A stretch of 64,000 nucleotides of DNA from Lenzites betulinus (GCA_022264855.1 JABYQU010000035.1:310001-374000); one strand, 5' to 3'; shown: positions 24,467 through 37,403, counted from the first letter of the stretch. Notes: generated by a model from the letters alone, not told the origin. Made by a program: numbers and translations.

Positions 24467-25249
24467 TCAAAGTTCTGACTTGCCCGAGCCAGTGCTCTGT
24501 GAACGAACGATCTGCTGTTCAACCCACTCGAATGCCACGTCGGTAACATGCTCCACAGGCTTATCGAACAGATATGGCAGGACTGGGACTATTGCCAGGC
24601 CAGTCACGGTGGGTCCCCAGGTCTTCACACGAGGGTTCTGAACGTTGACAAAAGCCTTCTTCGCCTGTTTCACAGCCGTGTGAATGGTGAAAGCGGGTAG
24701 GGCCCTGGCATCCAGCATTCGGGTGAGCGACAAGACGAACGACGATCCCTTGAACACATACATCGAAGCGACCGACTGGAAGACAGCGCGTTTGACGGCA
24801 ACCATCGAAAGGCGAGTAGGCTCCGAGAAATTAGCGACCTCAAGAGCAGAGGGCCCCCGCCGGTGTGCCTTGTAGGTCTCATAGCCGACGTCTCTGGAGG
24901 TGAGAACGCTATATCAGGACTGGGTGATACGGTGCGTTCACAAGCACATGCTCCACTGACCCGGCGAGATAGAGCCATGAGACACCGTAAGCTGCGGTCA
25001 CCACGGCTGGGTGTACGACAGGGCGGAAGGCCTCGCCAACATCACTGGTCTGTGGTCAATCTATCGTAGGCACGACGGGGAGTGTCCGGAGAGACTTACG
25101 TAGGCGATGTATCTGCTTCCGGCACGGAGGGCAGTCCTCAGACGCGCACCGTAGGCCATGTAGCGCAGATCGGAGTCGGTGGAGTCGACATTGCGGTCTG
25201 CAAGGTTGTCTAGCGTCTGCTCGGCCTGGTCCTTGAGGGGCTCGGTCAT
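24467..25249 (-). CDS. Mitochondrial fission process protein 1-like (MTFP1/MTP18)
   Basis: An inner-membrane protein; in animals MTFP1 affects mitochondrial fission and inner-membrane coupling. The ATG at 25249 starts an N-terminal region with DSDLRYMAYGARLRTALRAG and SRYIAYTSDVGEAFRPVV. Next are HPAVVTAAYGVSWLYLAGD, the conserved DVGYETYKAHRRGP and a hydrophobic helix (SVASMYVFKGSSFVLSL). The C-terminal half includes KTWGPTVTGLAIVPVLPYLFDKPVEH and DVAFEWVEQQIV, with the stop at 24467. Four exons are joined by short introns. The family's YVAY-GEAFRP, GYE and PYLFDKPVE motifs are all present. It is divergent from the forkhead gene with a 190-bp spacer. Confidence 0.9.
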
Positions 25250-25439
25250 GGCTGGGGCAGTCAGCTGAGGGAGGAGGAGGAGAACGTGCGAGCGGTGGTG
25301 GCGGGAGAGAAGACAAAGCCAAATCGGCGTGATCGGGAGGGTGCCGGGGAGCGCCGAGCGAGGACGGAGCGGAGTCGGGAAGGGCGTCTTGTCCTCAACG
25401 TGCTCGGTCTCCTCCATCGTCCGTCCGCCCCACGCCATC
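25250..25439. promoter_or_regulatory. Divergent promoter between the MTFP1-like gene and the FHA-forkhead gene
   Basis: A 190-bp spacer lies between two opposite start codons. No individual binding sites are claimed. Confidence 0.55.
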
Positions 25440-27563
25440 ATGGCCACCCTTGCCCCCGCCCTCCAACACGATACCCACACCGACCCCGCGCTCCCCATCC
25501 CCGACCACCATGACTCGCCCCAGGACAAGATCAGCGCGTACTACAGCCTTGTCTTCCCCAACTTTGTCTACTATCTCCAGACTCTCACTGTCACCATCGG
25601 CCGCCGCTGTGTCCCAGCGAACACCGCGTCGGGCTCGGATAACCCCCAGGTCGACGTCGACCTTGGCCCGCTCAAGAGCGTGTCACGTCTTCACGCCAAG
25701 ATAGAGTATGACGAAGACGAGGAACGCTTCGTGCTCATTGTCGTCGGGCGGAATGGAGCTTGGGTGGACGGTGTCTGGTCCGGGAGCGGCAGTAAGGTTC
25801 CTCTGAACGACCGGTACGCTCGCCCAACTACCCCACCCGAATGACGCGTCTCATTATATGCGCAGAGCACAAATACAGATAGCATCCAGGACGTTTTTCT
25901 TCGTTCTGCCACCGTCACCCCCTCCCGAAGACTCACCCTCGCCTAGCTCACAATCATCCGGCAACCGAGCACGTTCCCCCTCGGTTGATATTACCTCCTA
26001 CTCTCCGCCGTCCTCCCTACCTTCGGACTCGCCTCCGCCAGCGAGTATTCCTGCCGCAGCGGTCAAGATCCCGCCACTGCCCGAGTCATCCCTCCCGAAC
26101 TCCAATGCCATACCACATCTCAAGTCGAACTCGAAGAAGCGCAAGAAGCCCGAAGCACCTCCACAGCCCCTACCACCCCCGAGGTTATGCCTGCGAAGCC
26201 TCCACTAACTTATGCACAACTATGTTATCGCGCTATCAAGGCTCTCGGAGGCAAGGCGTCCTTACAGGAGATCTGTCAGTGGATTAAGGATAATCACGAC
26301 TGGTACAAATACTGCAGCAAAGATTGGGAGGTGAGTCAACAGTCATGCCTCTCGCGCTAAACGTGACATTGACGTATATCTTGGTAGAGCTCTGTTCGGC
26401 ATAACTTATCCTCCAACGTGGGTTTCAAGAAACACTTACGCAGTAAAGAAGAGAAGGGAAAGGGCGCGCTCTGGATGGTGGATGATGCTCATGAGCATGC
26501 ATTCGAAGAGCTCGATGCCAGAAAGCAGAGCGCCCTGACGGGGAGTCTGACTGGTAAAGACGGCAAGGTCGGCGGAAAGAAGGGGAAAGCGGCTGTTCCT
26601 CTCGAGCCTCCACTCAGACGAAGTGTAAAAGGGGAATCGAAGGGTGTACCACTACCGCCGCCACTCACGTCTACACCCCTGGCTCTGAAGTCAACCCACT
26701 CTGCATTCCCCTCTGCAACTGCCTCCACATCCACTTCTCCGCCCCTCACCTCAAGCGCGTCACCTGTTCACGTTAAGGTTGAGCCCGCTACGGCAGCACA
26801 TGTTCCGCTACCGCCTTCATACACACAAGCCCCTACCGTTACTGCGCCGGCCGCATCTCCGCCGTATGCCAATGGCGCCTCTCCTCCTGGTCACGCCACG
26901 AGCAATGCAACCACGTCGCAAGGATTGCCTCCATCTAGTTCCGCTGTGTCTGCCGCCACCCCCTTTCCGACCATTCCGGCCTCTGTGCGAATACCCATCG
27001 TCGTCGGCCCAGTCCCTTCCTCTAACGCCGCAGGCGGGCCGCCTGCCCCACAGAAGCCCATCGTATTGCACGAGAACACGCTCGTCCTTAACCCCGAGAT
27101 ATTTTCCCACCTATCTCCACAGCATCTTCAAGACCTCGAAGCGCTCGGGGCCCAGAAGGCGATCGAGATCCTCCAAGCGTACATCGTGCGTTACTACAAG
27201 GAGAAGCTCAAGGCCGACGGTGGACGGGGACGCGGGAGGGGGCGCCCACGACGCGGCCGCGGTGGGGCGACAGGACGTGGACCTACACCAGGTGGCCCCG
27301 TACCGCGAACGGACGCGCCCAACTCCGGCCCATTCACGACAGCGCCTTTACCCCCTCGCGTTCCGAAGGCCAGTGTCTCGCCACCTGACGCAGCTTCCGC
27401 CCTCGAAGGCACCCGCGCCTCGCCCGCGGCGTCTTCGCAGCCACCAGTAGACGCGCCGTCGCCAATTGTCGTCATCGACGACGACGACGACATGCCGGAA
27501 CAGGAGCCTGCGGCAAAGCGCCGAAGATTGGACGAGCCAGTCATCGACCTCACGGGCCCATAG
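25440..27563 (+). CDS. FHA-forkhead transcription factor, Fhl1-like
   Basis: Domain order is FHA then forkhead, as in yeast Fhl1 (ribosomal-protein gene regulator). The FHA part reads LTVTIGRRCV, VDLGPLKSVSRLHAKIEYD and VGRNGAWVDGVW. A Ser/Pro linker with a basic NLS (KSNSKKRKKPE) precedes the winged helix: AKPPLTYAQLCYRAIKAL, LQEICQWIKDNHDWYKYC and, after an intron at about 26332-26388, SSVRHNLSSNVGFKKH. The C-terminal half is Pro/Ser/Ala-rich, with an AT-hook-like GRGRGRPRRGRGG and an acidic end (VIDDDDDMPEQEP). The stop is at 27561-27563. Oddity: the linker frame carrying the NLS and the forkhead frame do not connect. A C5 run at 26176-26180 would need one more base, or an unusual intron must bridge the two frames. 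This is treated in the findings. Confidence 0.86.
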
Positions 27564-28183
27564 CACATGCGCACCCCTTCCCTCTGCACGCGCACGTTCT
27601 TCGATCTGCGCGCTCCCCCCGCACTGTGCTTCTCATGTGGATTCCTCCGACATCGCATGTTGCTCGGAGGTTCGTCATAGACTTGCAATCACACTCTTCA
27701 CGTTCATAGCCACGTTACATCTCATATACATCGCGCACCGTACAATCATGAGGTTCGTCTACGCTACATCACTATATACTTGGGGTTTTCTGTTTTTTCT
27801 CTAGCATTAGCATTATAAGGATATCATAATGCTGCGACATCGTCGTCGTGATATATCGTAGACGAACCGAGAGATGGAAAATGAAGCAAAGGAGGGAATG
27901 AGTCCATCGTGAGTGTTCGCAGCACCAGCCTGGGAATAGGGAGACATTGACAGAATTGCGCTCTCTTCAAGAGGCAAGTATCACGTCTGTAGTTGCACGT
28001 CAGCCAACCGGAAAGCACAACAAACAGCACTAGCACCAGCCCGCCGCTGAGTACTGAGTGACAAGTATTGAAGACTGACCTCCCAATTGACATCCCCCGG
28101 CCGCCGCTGTTCCGCAGATGAAGTTGGAGACAAAAGAAGAAACCGTATCCTGCAAGAAAAACCTCTAGGGAGAGGGACCGTGT
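27564..28183. other. Convergent intergenic spacer
   Basis: 3' flanks of the forkhead gene and the proline-rich gene. The sequence is AT-richer around 27660-27880. No gene or RNA feature was recognised. Confidence 0.4.
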
Positions 28184-30464
28184 TCACAGGGACCTAGACT
28201 CGGAGTACGAGAAACGCGGCGACGGCCGGCTCCTGCGCCGCTCATCCAACGCACGCTGGTACGGGTGCGCCGCGTCCCGCGCCCTTGACGAACCAGGGCT
28301 CGGGTGCGGTGGAATGCGCGGGGTAGCCGGGGAGGTGGTGAGGCCGCGAGAGGATCGCGCGGGTGACGCGTTCTCCTTGTCCTTGTCTCGCGGCGACCCG
28401 CCTGGCGAGTGCGCCTGTCTCGGCTGCGGATGGTCAGCGGTCAGGATGGCTCGTGAGCGGGGAAAGAGACGCGGAGACGTACCTGTCCGTTGCCGTCCTT
28501 GTCCTGTTCGTCTGCCGCTTCGCCCCGGGGTTGCGTGTCCTGTGCCGTCAGTGATGTACCACCTACCAGCGAAGAGCCCGGTCCAGTGTTGGGGACCCCA
28601 GCGATCTGGAGCGGACCGCCACGGCGTGCGCCAGCCATTCCTGAGGGCCTGCTTGCATATCCGGTAGTGTCCTGCCTCGATGCGCGCGGGTTCATGGACC
28701 GACGTGCCTCGGCGGCCCGGGACAAGAATGCATTCACCGCCTCCAGCGGATCTGGTTCGGGTGGTGGTAGGTCTGGTGGCACTCCGCCAGCCCGCCGTAT
28801 GTTGCCGTCGTGATCTGCCGGGGGGACTCGGCCCATCTGTGCCCTGAGCTCCAGACCCAGTGCGAAGCGTCCGTCGATGCCCGCGGTCCGTCCGGGTTGC
28901 ACGTCCTGCGGCGCCTGGTGTTGCCTTGGCTGCTGGAGCACGCGCCTCCGAGCCGGCCGCGGTGCACCTGTAGGATACGGGTACGGCGGGTACGGGTACG
29001 GGTACGGGGGCGCGAGAACGGGGGGATTGTAGCGCGGGAATAGCGGGTCCATATGTGTCGGCGGTGCTCCGAATCCACTGCTCGCTGTCGAGGGGCCCGC
29101 TGCAGCATGAGTAGTAAATCCCGGCGCGTGAGGTGTGTAGCCGTGATGTCCGCCGGTCATGCCTGAGCCCTGGGGTGCGTAACGGTCCACACCCCGATCG
29201 TTTGCGATTACCTCCTCCTCCCGCCCGGGGGCGAACCGGAACGGCGCATTGTCAAGCAGGCTCTCTGACATCCTCGGAACCTCCGCTGGGAGGCCCGATT
29301 CCTGTGCTTGCGCACGATTGCTGCCAGTCTGCTGCTGCTGCGTCCTGTCCGATGCGCTGGGTCCTCCGATGGGGATCATGACGGCCGGGTGTCCTGCGTC
29401 TTGCACCTGGATGGGTTGTACCGGCAGCGGCGCGCTACCTCTCGCCATTGAGGGGCCCGCTTCTGCATTCGAAGCCCCGCCAATGTGGAATGGGTAGCCA
29501 CGCTCTCCTCCGCCGGCCACACCTGGGCCCTGCAGCAGTCCCGCTGACATCGCCGGCCCAGGAACCTCCGCAGGGAGGGGCGGTTCCTGTGCTTGCGCAC
29601 GATTGTTGTCAGGCTCTATTGGCTGCTGCGCGGGGTCAGGGTGGTATCCAGGCGCGTCGACGCCCGCTTTCTTCTTCCCCAGCAGCCTACCTGTCTTCTT
29701 CGGCGGCGGCGGGTCTCCAGCGGGGACGGGCGCGTTTGTCTTCCGTGGTTGTCTCTTCTTGATGATCGGGGGCCCAAACAAGTTCCTGAAGCGATCCTTG
29801 AAGTGCGGTTTCTGGCTCTGCACTTGCATGTCTTGTACGCTTACGTTCTGCCACTGGGGGTCCTGTGTCGGCGGAGGAGCGGCGGGGGGCGGCGGGGGAG
29901 CGACGGGAGGCGGCGCAGGCCGCTCCTCGACCGCGACGAGGACATCCCTGCTGACCAAATGCAGGTCCTCCAGGCTGCTCGAGAAGTACGCGACGTGATG
30001 GGTGTTCAGGATCTCTTCCGAGAACGCAGGCTCGCCCTGGTTGGAGGCCCACGCGGACCGGGTGAGCCATACGAGCGCCGGGGCGCGTTCTGTGTGCGGG
30101 GCGCGCGGACGGTCAGTAGGTTAGATATATGCATGGGGGAGCAGAGGGAGAAAGGATGGAAGAGGGAAGAGGACAGAGACTTGCCGTCGGAGTAGTCCAG
30201 TAAGCAGGTGTGGGTCTGCCCACCGCAGAGGCGACAGCCGGTGTACGTCCGGAGGCTGCGACTCGACAACGGGATGTAGAACGCGATGGGAGAGTTGGGG
30301 TCAGGGACATGGTCCTGTTGGAGGAACTCGAAGTCAGAGATGCGATCATACACCACAGACCGCGCATGGGGGAGGGGAGGGGGGTATGTGCTTACTATGT
30401 ACGGTTGGTCCGGCTGATTCGGCTGGTTCGGAGGGTTTCCTCCAGGATCCGGGTAGTTTTCCAT
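28184..30464 (-). CDS. Uncharacterised proline-rich protein with N-terminal Cys motif
   Basis: I do not recognise the family. The start at 30464 (MENYPDPGG; an in-frame ATG also lies 6 nt upstream) leads into a folded N-terminal part. This includes VVYDRISDFEFLQQDHVPD, SPIAFYIPLSSRSLRTYTG and a CRLCGGQTHTCLLD cysteine segment. The next exon in frame reads APALVWLTRSAWASNQGEP and LEDLHLVSRDVLVAVEE. It joins to the first exon only through a GC-AG intron (donor GCAAGT, about 30184-30090). The remainder is Pro/Gly/Ala-rich disorder with a repeated NRAQAQE...LPAEVP unit, a basic patch (IIKKRQPRKT) and Tyr/Pro repeats (PYPYPYPPYPYP). A last exon rich in Ser/Pro/Arg ends at 28184. No membrane segment is present. 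It may be a basidiomycete-specific protein; function is unknown. Confidence 0.72.
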
Positions 30465-32471
30465 GAGCAACTAACAGCTGCAACCCCAAGGACTGGGGCT
30501 CTGCAGATACTAGACTTGTCGGGCCGCTCACAGACGACTGCCGCATCTCGTTGCGGACAGGCAGCTTTTAAGGACGCAGAGTGCAGCTCCTTGGACGTTG
30601 TGGACACCATCCTGACAATAATTAGCGTGCAGCAACAAATGGAGCCCAAAGCGTCCGGTCGCAATGACTTATGGGAGGCACTGGAGTGCGTGTGCGCGTC
30701 TACAAAAGGCCAGGGAATTCGAAGTCACACAAGTGTTGTTGTTGCCGCTCACCTATTGCAGCTCTGCAACAATAGCGAAACCATCGGCTGGTACTATCGT
30801 CGTCAAAATCAATCTCCTATCGTTCTCGGCCTCAATATGCAGTTGTCGATGCTTGCCTCGTCGCGAGTCCGCGATTCAAGGACTTGGAACATCGCAACGT
30901 TGCACAGCCTCAGCCACGATTGAAAAACGCACGTTGGAAGAAGAGGGGTACATACACAATACTTGCACTTGCCCTACGTTACCAAAACATACGAGATGAA
31001 CGGACCTGGCATTCGCTGACCTACGTGCGGTCCCATGCACATGCGCGGGAAGACCCCGAGGTCCGAAGTCAGAAGACACGGTTCGCTGCTGCCCGAACTG
31101 CCTCGAGGCCCGGCCTGGCAGCAGATCGCCATGCACTCTGAATCAGAGAGCGCTAGTAGCTCCGTGACGTGGGTCGGACCCAGGACATACGCGCGCGGTG
31201 TCTTAAGAGGCAGCCTGCGCCAGAACCAGCGCGATGATAAGACGACATTCGGGCTAATTTAGCACGTCCGAGACTCAGAGCTCTTGATATTCCTCGTACA
31301 ACACGTAAAGAATCAAAGATGGGATTGATGCTTGCCATGTACTCACCGATTCACGGATTCAGCGGCGACAGCTGAGCGCCAGTGCGCATCGGAGGAGCAA
31401 CGGCGGTTGCTAAAGCGCGCACGAGGCAGTATCGGGGCACGCGGCGCGGGTCGAGGTCTGCGGATGTTATACTAATAGGCACCCATGCCAGGGCCGCTTA
31501 TTGGACGAGGCGAGGCAAACTGTAATGTTTACGTGCAATGCGGAACGACTCCGGTGGGACGAGGACCATATCGGTGCACGCCCCGCGAGATACTGGCCAT
31601 ATCGCATGGATGGGGAGACTAGCGGATAGCCCCATCGAGGTGATTGGCAGGGGCCAAAGGCGGGGGCGCGAGGGGGTGTGGTTCAGAGAATTGAGCTAGA
31701 GTGCGCGGGAAGAGCCGCTGAGGAACTGCAGAGCGTGATGGAGGCTGATGGAGAGGATGGGCGTGGGCCAGGACGGGCGTTGGGAGCGAGAGAGCGTGAT
31801 CACCGTGCTCGAGCCCATTCGCTGGGTGGGGGCGATTTCCACGGTGCGAGCACGGAGGGTCGTGCGAGCGCAACGCTATTCGTCTGGCAGATGACTACGT
31901 ACGGGAGGTTATCATTGTGACCGTCCCCAGACTGTGGCCGGGCTTGTCCGACAGGGAAGCGAAGCGAACGTGCGTGCAGTATGACCGCAGGGCGGCGAAG
32001 CGCAGGGCGTTGGAGACCGGGGGACAGCACGTCGGCGGGCTCGCGGTTGTGCGCGCGATTTGTGCGCGCTGGGACGCGGCGGCGGGCGGGCTAAGCAGAC
32101 AGGCTCGATGAGGACGGGGTGGGCCAGCAAGGCGGGGCGGGGCGGGGCAGCAGCCGGAAGGGGACGGCGGGCTTTGTCAGCAGGCGGGGGGGACAGCCCA
32201 CGTGCGCATGGACCGGGCGGATATCGTCACTGGGTGTCGCAGACTCGAGCCAAAGGTGCGCCTCGCTGCTTGTCCTCGACGCCCACAACGCCTGCCCCCG
32301 CTCTCAGCCGTCCCTGCCCCCTGCCTTCCGTCCCTGCGCGATCTGCGCCCAGCCACGTTCGCCGCCTCCCGCTATATCACCCTCCTCCCCCCCGCCGCCT
32401 TTTCCTTTTCTACCCCTTTCTCGCCATCTTTCTTTTCCGCCCCGCCCCGACTCCGCGCCCGCCAGTCGTGA
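30465..32471. other. Two-kilobase intergenic region
   Basis: Upstream regions of the divergent proline-rich gene and KCS1. Open frames here are short and no domain or exon chain is visible. The last 250 bp before KCS1 are strongly C/T-rich on the plus strand, consistent with a fungal core promoter or long 5' leader. No tRNA or transposon remnant was recognised. Confidence 0.5.
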
Positions 32472-35400
32472 ATGCCTCCCGCCTCTGAGAGCTCACGCTC
32501 TGAGAGGCCCTCGCGCACCTATCTCGCCTCGCCTCCAAGCTCCGCTACCGTCACCGCGGCTCCGTCTCCGAACCCGTCGCCTCCCGCCTCCTCTCGCAAG
32601 GCGCGCATATTCACCCTTCCGCCCCCGCCCGCTCGCACCCGCTCTCACAGGATCACTCGCAAGCGCGGCTGGCACGACGACTCCAATAGTGCGTCCGATG
32701 GCTCTGGCACTGAAACCCAACTTGCCTCCCCACCGCCCGCGTCCCTCCGCGCGGCATACAAGAAGGCTTTCCGCCGCGCTTCGGAACGTGCCCTGACCAT
32801 GCCCTCATCACGTATGTCCAAAAAGTCTGGTCATTTTCACCCCGTATCTCCAGCCAGGCCCCCCGTACGCGCCCCATCTCGGAGATCACCCTCGCCCGCC
32901 TACTCCAGTTCCTCTTCCAGCCCGATCCGCGTTCCCTCATCTAGCTCTGCCACTGGAATAGGCCGCAAGGTCGCCGCGTCCCTTGATCTCTTCAAAGAGA
33001 CTGCGCCTAGCCCAACTCTTGAAAAGGATGAGGTCGAAGCGTTCAATCTCCCCCGACCAGACTCTCCCCGTACCAAGCGTAGGGGTGGTGTTGACGCCGT
33101 CGGCGAGGCTCAGTTCGAGTTCGTCAAGCGGTCGGATTGGCCAGACCGCGAGATTGCCGCCGTCCGCAGGGAGAAGAGTACGAACGGTTTGGAGCGAGTG
33201 CGGACGCGCGAGAGCACACAATCGCTCGCAAGCTTTAGGGATACCGATGTGCGGAGACGAAAGGAGCGAACATTGTCCCGACGGGATACGGTACTGAATG
33301 ATCTCGTGCAGTGGCGCGCCGCAGTCCAGGCGGGGCGCGACGAGGATGGTCGCGGTCGGCCACGAGAACGGAGCCTTTGGCTCGAGGAGACGACTCCCGA
33401 TACAGCCGTCGGCTCGCCAGGCTCTGATTCCACCGCCTCTTCTGCGTCCACTTGCCACACAGAAAATCGTTACCACCATTCTCCGAGCTATCTCCATTTC
33501 CCCCCATCCCCTACGCCGTTTTCGCCACCCTCGGAGCCACATCTGCATCCACATCCACCTGCCCAACGGGCGGTCTCGCCCCTCGATCTTCACGAAGTCC
33601 CTCCCCCTGTACGTCGCGGCCCGACACGGTCACGTTCCCCCCAGGCGCCCGGAGAGACGCCATTCACGGTTCCAACTGTCCCGCAGTATCCACATCCTTT
33701 CGATTCTCCTTGGTCCACAGACGACGAATCGGCATGGGAAACTGCTTCAGCTACGACCACCACGTCCACGACATCTGCATCATCCCCGTTCCCTCTCTCG
33801 CCCTCACGGACTAGTCCCCATCTTCAGCCTCATGTTCATCACGGCAGCGATGAGGACGAAGAGCGTCATCATCGGGCCCTGCTGTCGCCTTATGAAGAGA
33901 TGGCTTTCGGCTCGGATAGCGTGGACGCTACCTCTCACGGAGACATCGCCAACAACCTTGCATTGTTTGGGGTCTCTCAGGAGAGTTTGCCGCATATTCC
34001 CCTCCGACCATTTCGGAATCAGGTGGGCGGGCACAGCGCCATCTACAAATTCACTAAGCGCGCTGTCTGCAAGGTCCGTCGGAATGACTGTTTGCCCCTG
34101 ACTTTCGCTTACACCTGTAACGTAGCCTCTTGTGTCCCGCGAGAACCTGTTTTACGAGGCAGTGGAGCGCGAGGCGCCTCCGCTGCTCGATTTTATCCCT
34201 CGTTACTTGGGTGTCATGCTTGTAAGTTATCGCAGAGTGCCCAAGAGCTCGAGCGTCTCTCCCAAGATGTCGACTGCTGGGGATCCTCGATCGCCCGTTG
34301 ATGACTCACACCCGCGTCGCCCGCTCTTGCCCAAAGCTGCGAGCGATGGGCCGAAGGGAAGCGGTGGGCAAGACGACTCGCCAGAACATGGCGAGGGCGA
34401 CACCGATGTCGAGGAGGCGGAGCTTCCAGAGGTCGCACTCGACTTCAATCGGCATATCATACCGCAATGGTTGCTGCGCGGGTCCCGGCATCGATCCATG
34501 TCGCATTCCTTTGCCTCTGGGCGACCAATCGACCGCCACCTTGGTCGTCCTCACCTTACCGCGATGACTGCGTCTAGTCCTGACCTTGGGCTCGCGAACT
34601 TCCGTTCGCGCCAGTTCCCCTGCAGCTCCTCTTCCCAGCGCGCGCCCACCAGCAAACTCGCGTTCTCCGCAACCGCAGAAGACTTCGACGGGCGTACACC
34701 CACGAACTCTCCCAGCCAGGCCTACGTACCCGTGGCGCGAAGCATATCCGCGCAAGGCACCATGACTCCCGGCGCCTCGTTCCAGAACGGGTTCTTCGGT
34801 GGAACAGGTTCGACAGTCGTGAACACGCGGTTCAAGGATCACGTCTTCAGCACACTCCTCAAGCGCCTCTCACGTCGGGTGTCTGTGCGCGGCAGCGGCG
34901 GCACGCCCGCGAGTGCACGCGTGGAGGACGATGGCGACGTTGCGGACGTCGAGGGTGATGGGCCGTCCTCCCCGAACGACGGCTTGCACCATCCCTGGCG
35001 ACACCGAAAGAAGCTTAGCAGAGTCGAGCGTCTCCGTCAAGAGGAGTGCAGCATCCTAGGTCAGCCACTGCGCCGCGTCCAGAGCGAGCGCCAGATCAGC
35101 AACCTCGGGCAGTACCCCACGCACCCGAAGCAGCGAAACGACGATCCCGCTCCCGGGGAGATGTTTGAGTTCGAGTCCGCGCAGGATAGCGGCGCGCTCC
35201 CGCCGACGCGCTCGCCGTCCTCGCAGCGGGGCTGTGGCGGCGAGAGCCAATCGTTCGCCGCACGTTCGTTCCGCCGGAGCCGCTCGCGCTCACATGAGCC
35301 CTCGCTATCGAGCTTCACGACCTCGGCGCCGCAACAGCCTCCATCACTCTCGCCCTCGCCATTCCCGCTCATCGAGCCGCACGTGCCCGCGCAGTCCCGC

Positions 35401-36650
35401 GACGCGGACCGCGCCGTCACGCGCCAGAACCACTTCATCCTCATGGAGGATTTGACGGGACGCCTGAAGTACTCGTGCGTGCTCGACCTCAAGATGGGCA
35501 CGCGCCAGTACGGGATGGACGCGACGCCGGCGAAGAAGAAGAGCCAGCGGAAGAAGTGCGACCGGACGACGAGCAGGACGCTCGGTGTGCGTGTATGCGG
35601 GATGCAGGTGAGTGTCGCTCAGTTTCGCAGCTTGGAGTTTATGTGTCTTTTGCCGTGCGCTCGCGCTCGGCTGCATTTGCAGGGCCGTGCACAGCGTACC
35701 CTGCTGGCAATATGACACAGAGACCCGGTGTGATATACCCTGTCTGTTTGTTCGGCTCGCTGACGCGCTGGCCCGTTCTGCAGGTGTGGAACCACGTCAC
35801 GCAGTCGTACGTGACGCAGGACAAGTACAAGGGGCGCGAGGTGCGCGCGGAGGACTTCCCCGCGGTGCTCGCGTCCTTCCTGCACGACGGCGAGCGGCTG
35901 CTCGTGTACCAGATCCCCGCGATCCTCCGCAAGGTGTACGCGCTCGCGCGCATCGTGAACCGGCTCAAGGGCTACCGCTTCTACGGCTGCTCGCTGCTCA
36001 TGATCTACGACGGCGACCGCGACGCGCAGGAGGCGCTCCGCGCGTCCGTGCTCGAGAACCCGTCCGCGCGGAGCAAGCGCGGCGAGTCGCTCGAGCGCCA
36101 GCTCGACGCGCGCAGCAGCAGCTCGACCGCGACCGCGGGCGGGCCCGACGGCACGGGCACGCCGCGCCCGACGACGCTGCGGCGGTCGCACAGCGAGGAC
36201 CTGCTCGTCGGGCCCGTCGCGGACCGCAGCAGCCGGCGGCGGAAGCGCGGGGAGGTGCAGATCCGGCTCGTCGACTTTGCGCACACGACGACGGGGCGCG
36301 ACTGGCTGCCGTGCGCGCCGCCGAGCGGGCTCGCGGGCGTCGAGGAGGTGACGAGCGGGAAGGGGTACCAGGCGGAGGTCGACCCGGAGACGGGCCTCAT
36401 CTACGCGCGCTTCCCGCCGCACTACCCCGACACGCCCGACCGCGGGTTCTTGTTTGGGCTCATGAACCTCGCGGAGACGCTGGAGCGGATATGGAATGAG
36501 GAGCGGTTGAGGAGGATCAAGTGCTCAAGGGACGACCCCGCGGCGGTCGCGGACCAGCTGCCGCCGCTGAGCACGGACGGGAAGGAGATCTTTGAGGAGA
36601 TCTTCCGGACGGAGGAGGGCGAGGAGGACCTGGGGATGATCTCGACCTGA
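32472..36650 (+). CDS. KCS1: Inositol hexakisphosphate kinase Kcs1
   Basis: Inositol phosphate kinase (IPK/IP6K) making 5-InsP7 pyrophosphates, which regulate phosphate sensing and polyphosphate. A Ser/Pro-rich N-terminus of about 500 residues (32472-33990) precedes the kinase core. The core begins VGGHSAIYKFTKRAVCK and continues after an intron with PLVSRENLFYEAVEREAPPL and LDFIPRYLGVML. A second disordered insert with DFNRHIIPQWLLRG follows. The catalytic motif LDLKMGTRQYG (PxxxDxKxG signature, with Ser in place of the first Pro) lies near 35482. Further motifs are YVTQDKYKGR, the GCSLLMIYDGD strand (SLL motif) and RLVDFAHTTTG (metal-binding DF). The C-terminus is PDTPDRGFLFGLMNLAETL and the stop is at 36648-36650. 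Three or more exons join in frame. The region around 36010-36420 is extremely GC-rich. Confidence 0.94.
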
Positions 36651-37403
36651 GGCCTGCTCTGCTGCTGTTCTCCGCCCGGTTGTAGGCTGGTCGGTGTGCC
36701 CTCGTTTCCATTTTTTATCGTTTCTTGTACATTCTTGCGCACGCGTTGCGGCTTTCTTTTCCGCTCACCACACTCTTATTCCGCTTCTCTCTGTTTATAT
36801 TATGGCCCACCGCCGTCGACACCCCTCCCATCTTATCTTTAAGCTTCCGTCCTCGTCTCATTGTTGTTTGCATTGTTACCGTTGTATTTGCGCGCATGCA
36901 TCATCCGTGAACGTTCACGAACATAGACCTCATGTTCCCATTCTCATTCTCCTCTCTCGTCCTCTCCTCACTCTCATCCTCACTCATCTCCATCTCCACC
37001 TCATTCTCACTCTCACTCGCGCACCCGCGGTGTATATGTATCCGGCCCCGGTACCTAGCTTACGGCCACGCCACGTACATAATGTGTCTCTCGACTCTTG
37101 CACGTTCCGATTTTGCTTATGGCCCGGGTTTATGCTTCTGATGTCAGGATAGAGCCACCGACTTAGATGTCCAATGCCAACGAAATTTCACCAGCGTGTG
37201 TGTGTGTGGGAGGCATCTTGCGCTCGTTTGTTTTCGTGCAGAGATTGCCCTCTTAGCAGCGAGCTGAGGCTTGACATGTTGTTGGGTCAACATCGGCTGG
37301 CATCGTAGCACGACCGCCCGCACGAGGAAGGGTCCGCGAATAGCAGTGAAATTATGTTATAGTGGGGATGCTGGCGGGTACAACAGGGACGAGCGGGGGT
37401 TCT
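36651..37403. other. Convergent intergenic region
   Basis: 3' flanks of KCS1 and QCR9. A pyrimidine tract made of CTCATTCTC-type units lies at about 36935-37020, and a GT repeat lies near 37196-37208. No gene was recognised. Confidence 0.45.

Noticed and set aside
35612..36499. Long open frames overlapping KCS1 on both strands
   Set aside because: They have Arg/Ala-rich composition typical of GC-driven shadows, while the KCS1 frame shows kinase motifs throughout.
36935..37020. Pyrimidine-rich tract as a minisatellite
   Set aside because: The CTCATTCTC-type units are irregular; this looks like ordinary low-complexity sequence in a 3' flank.
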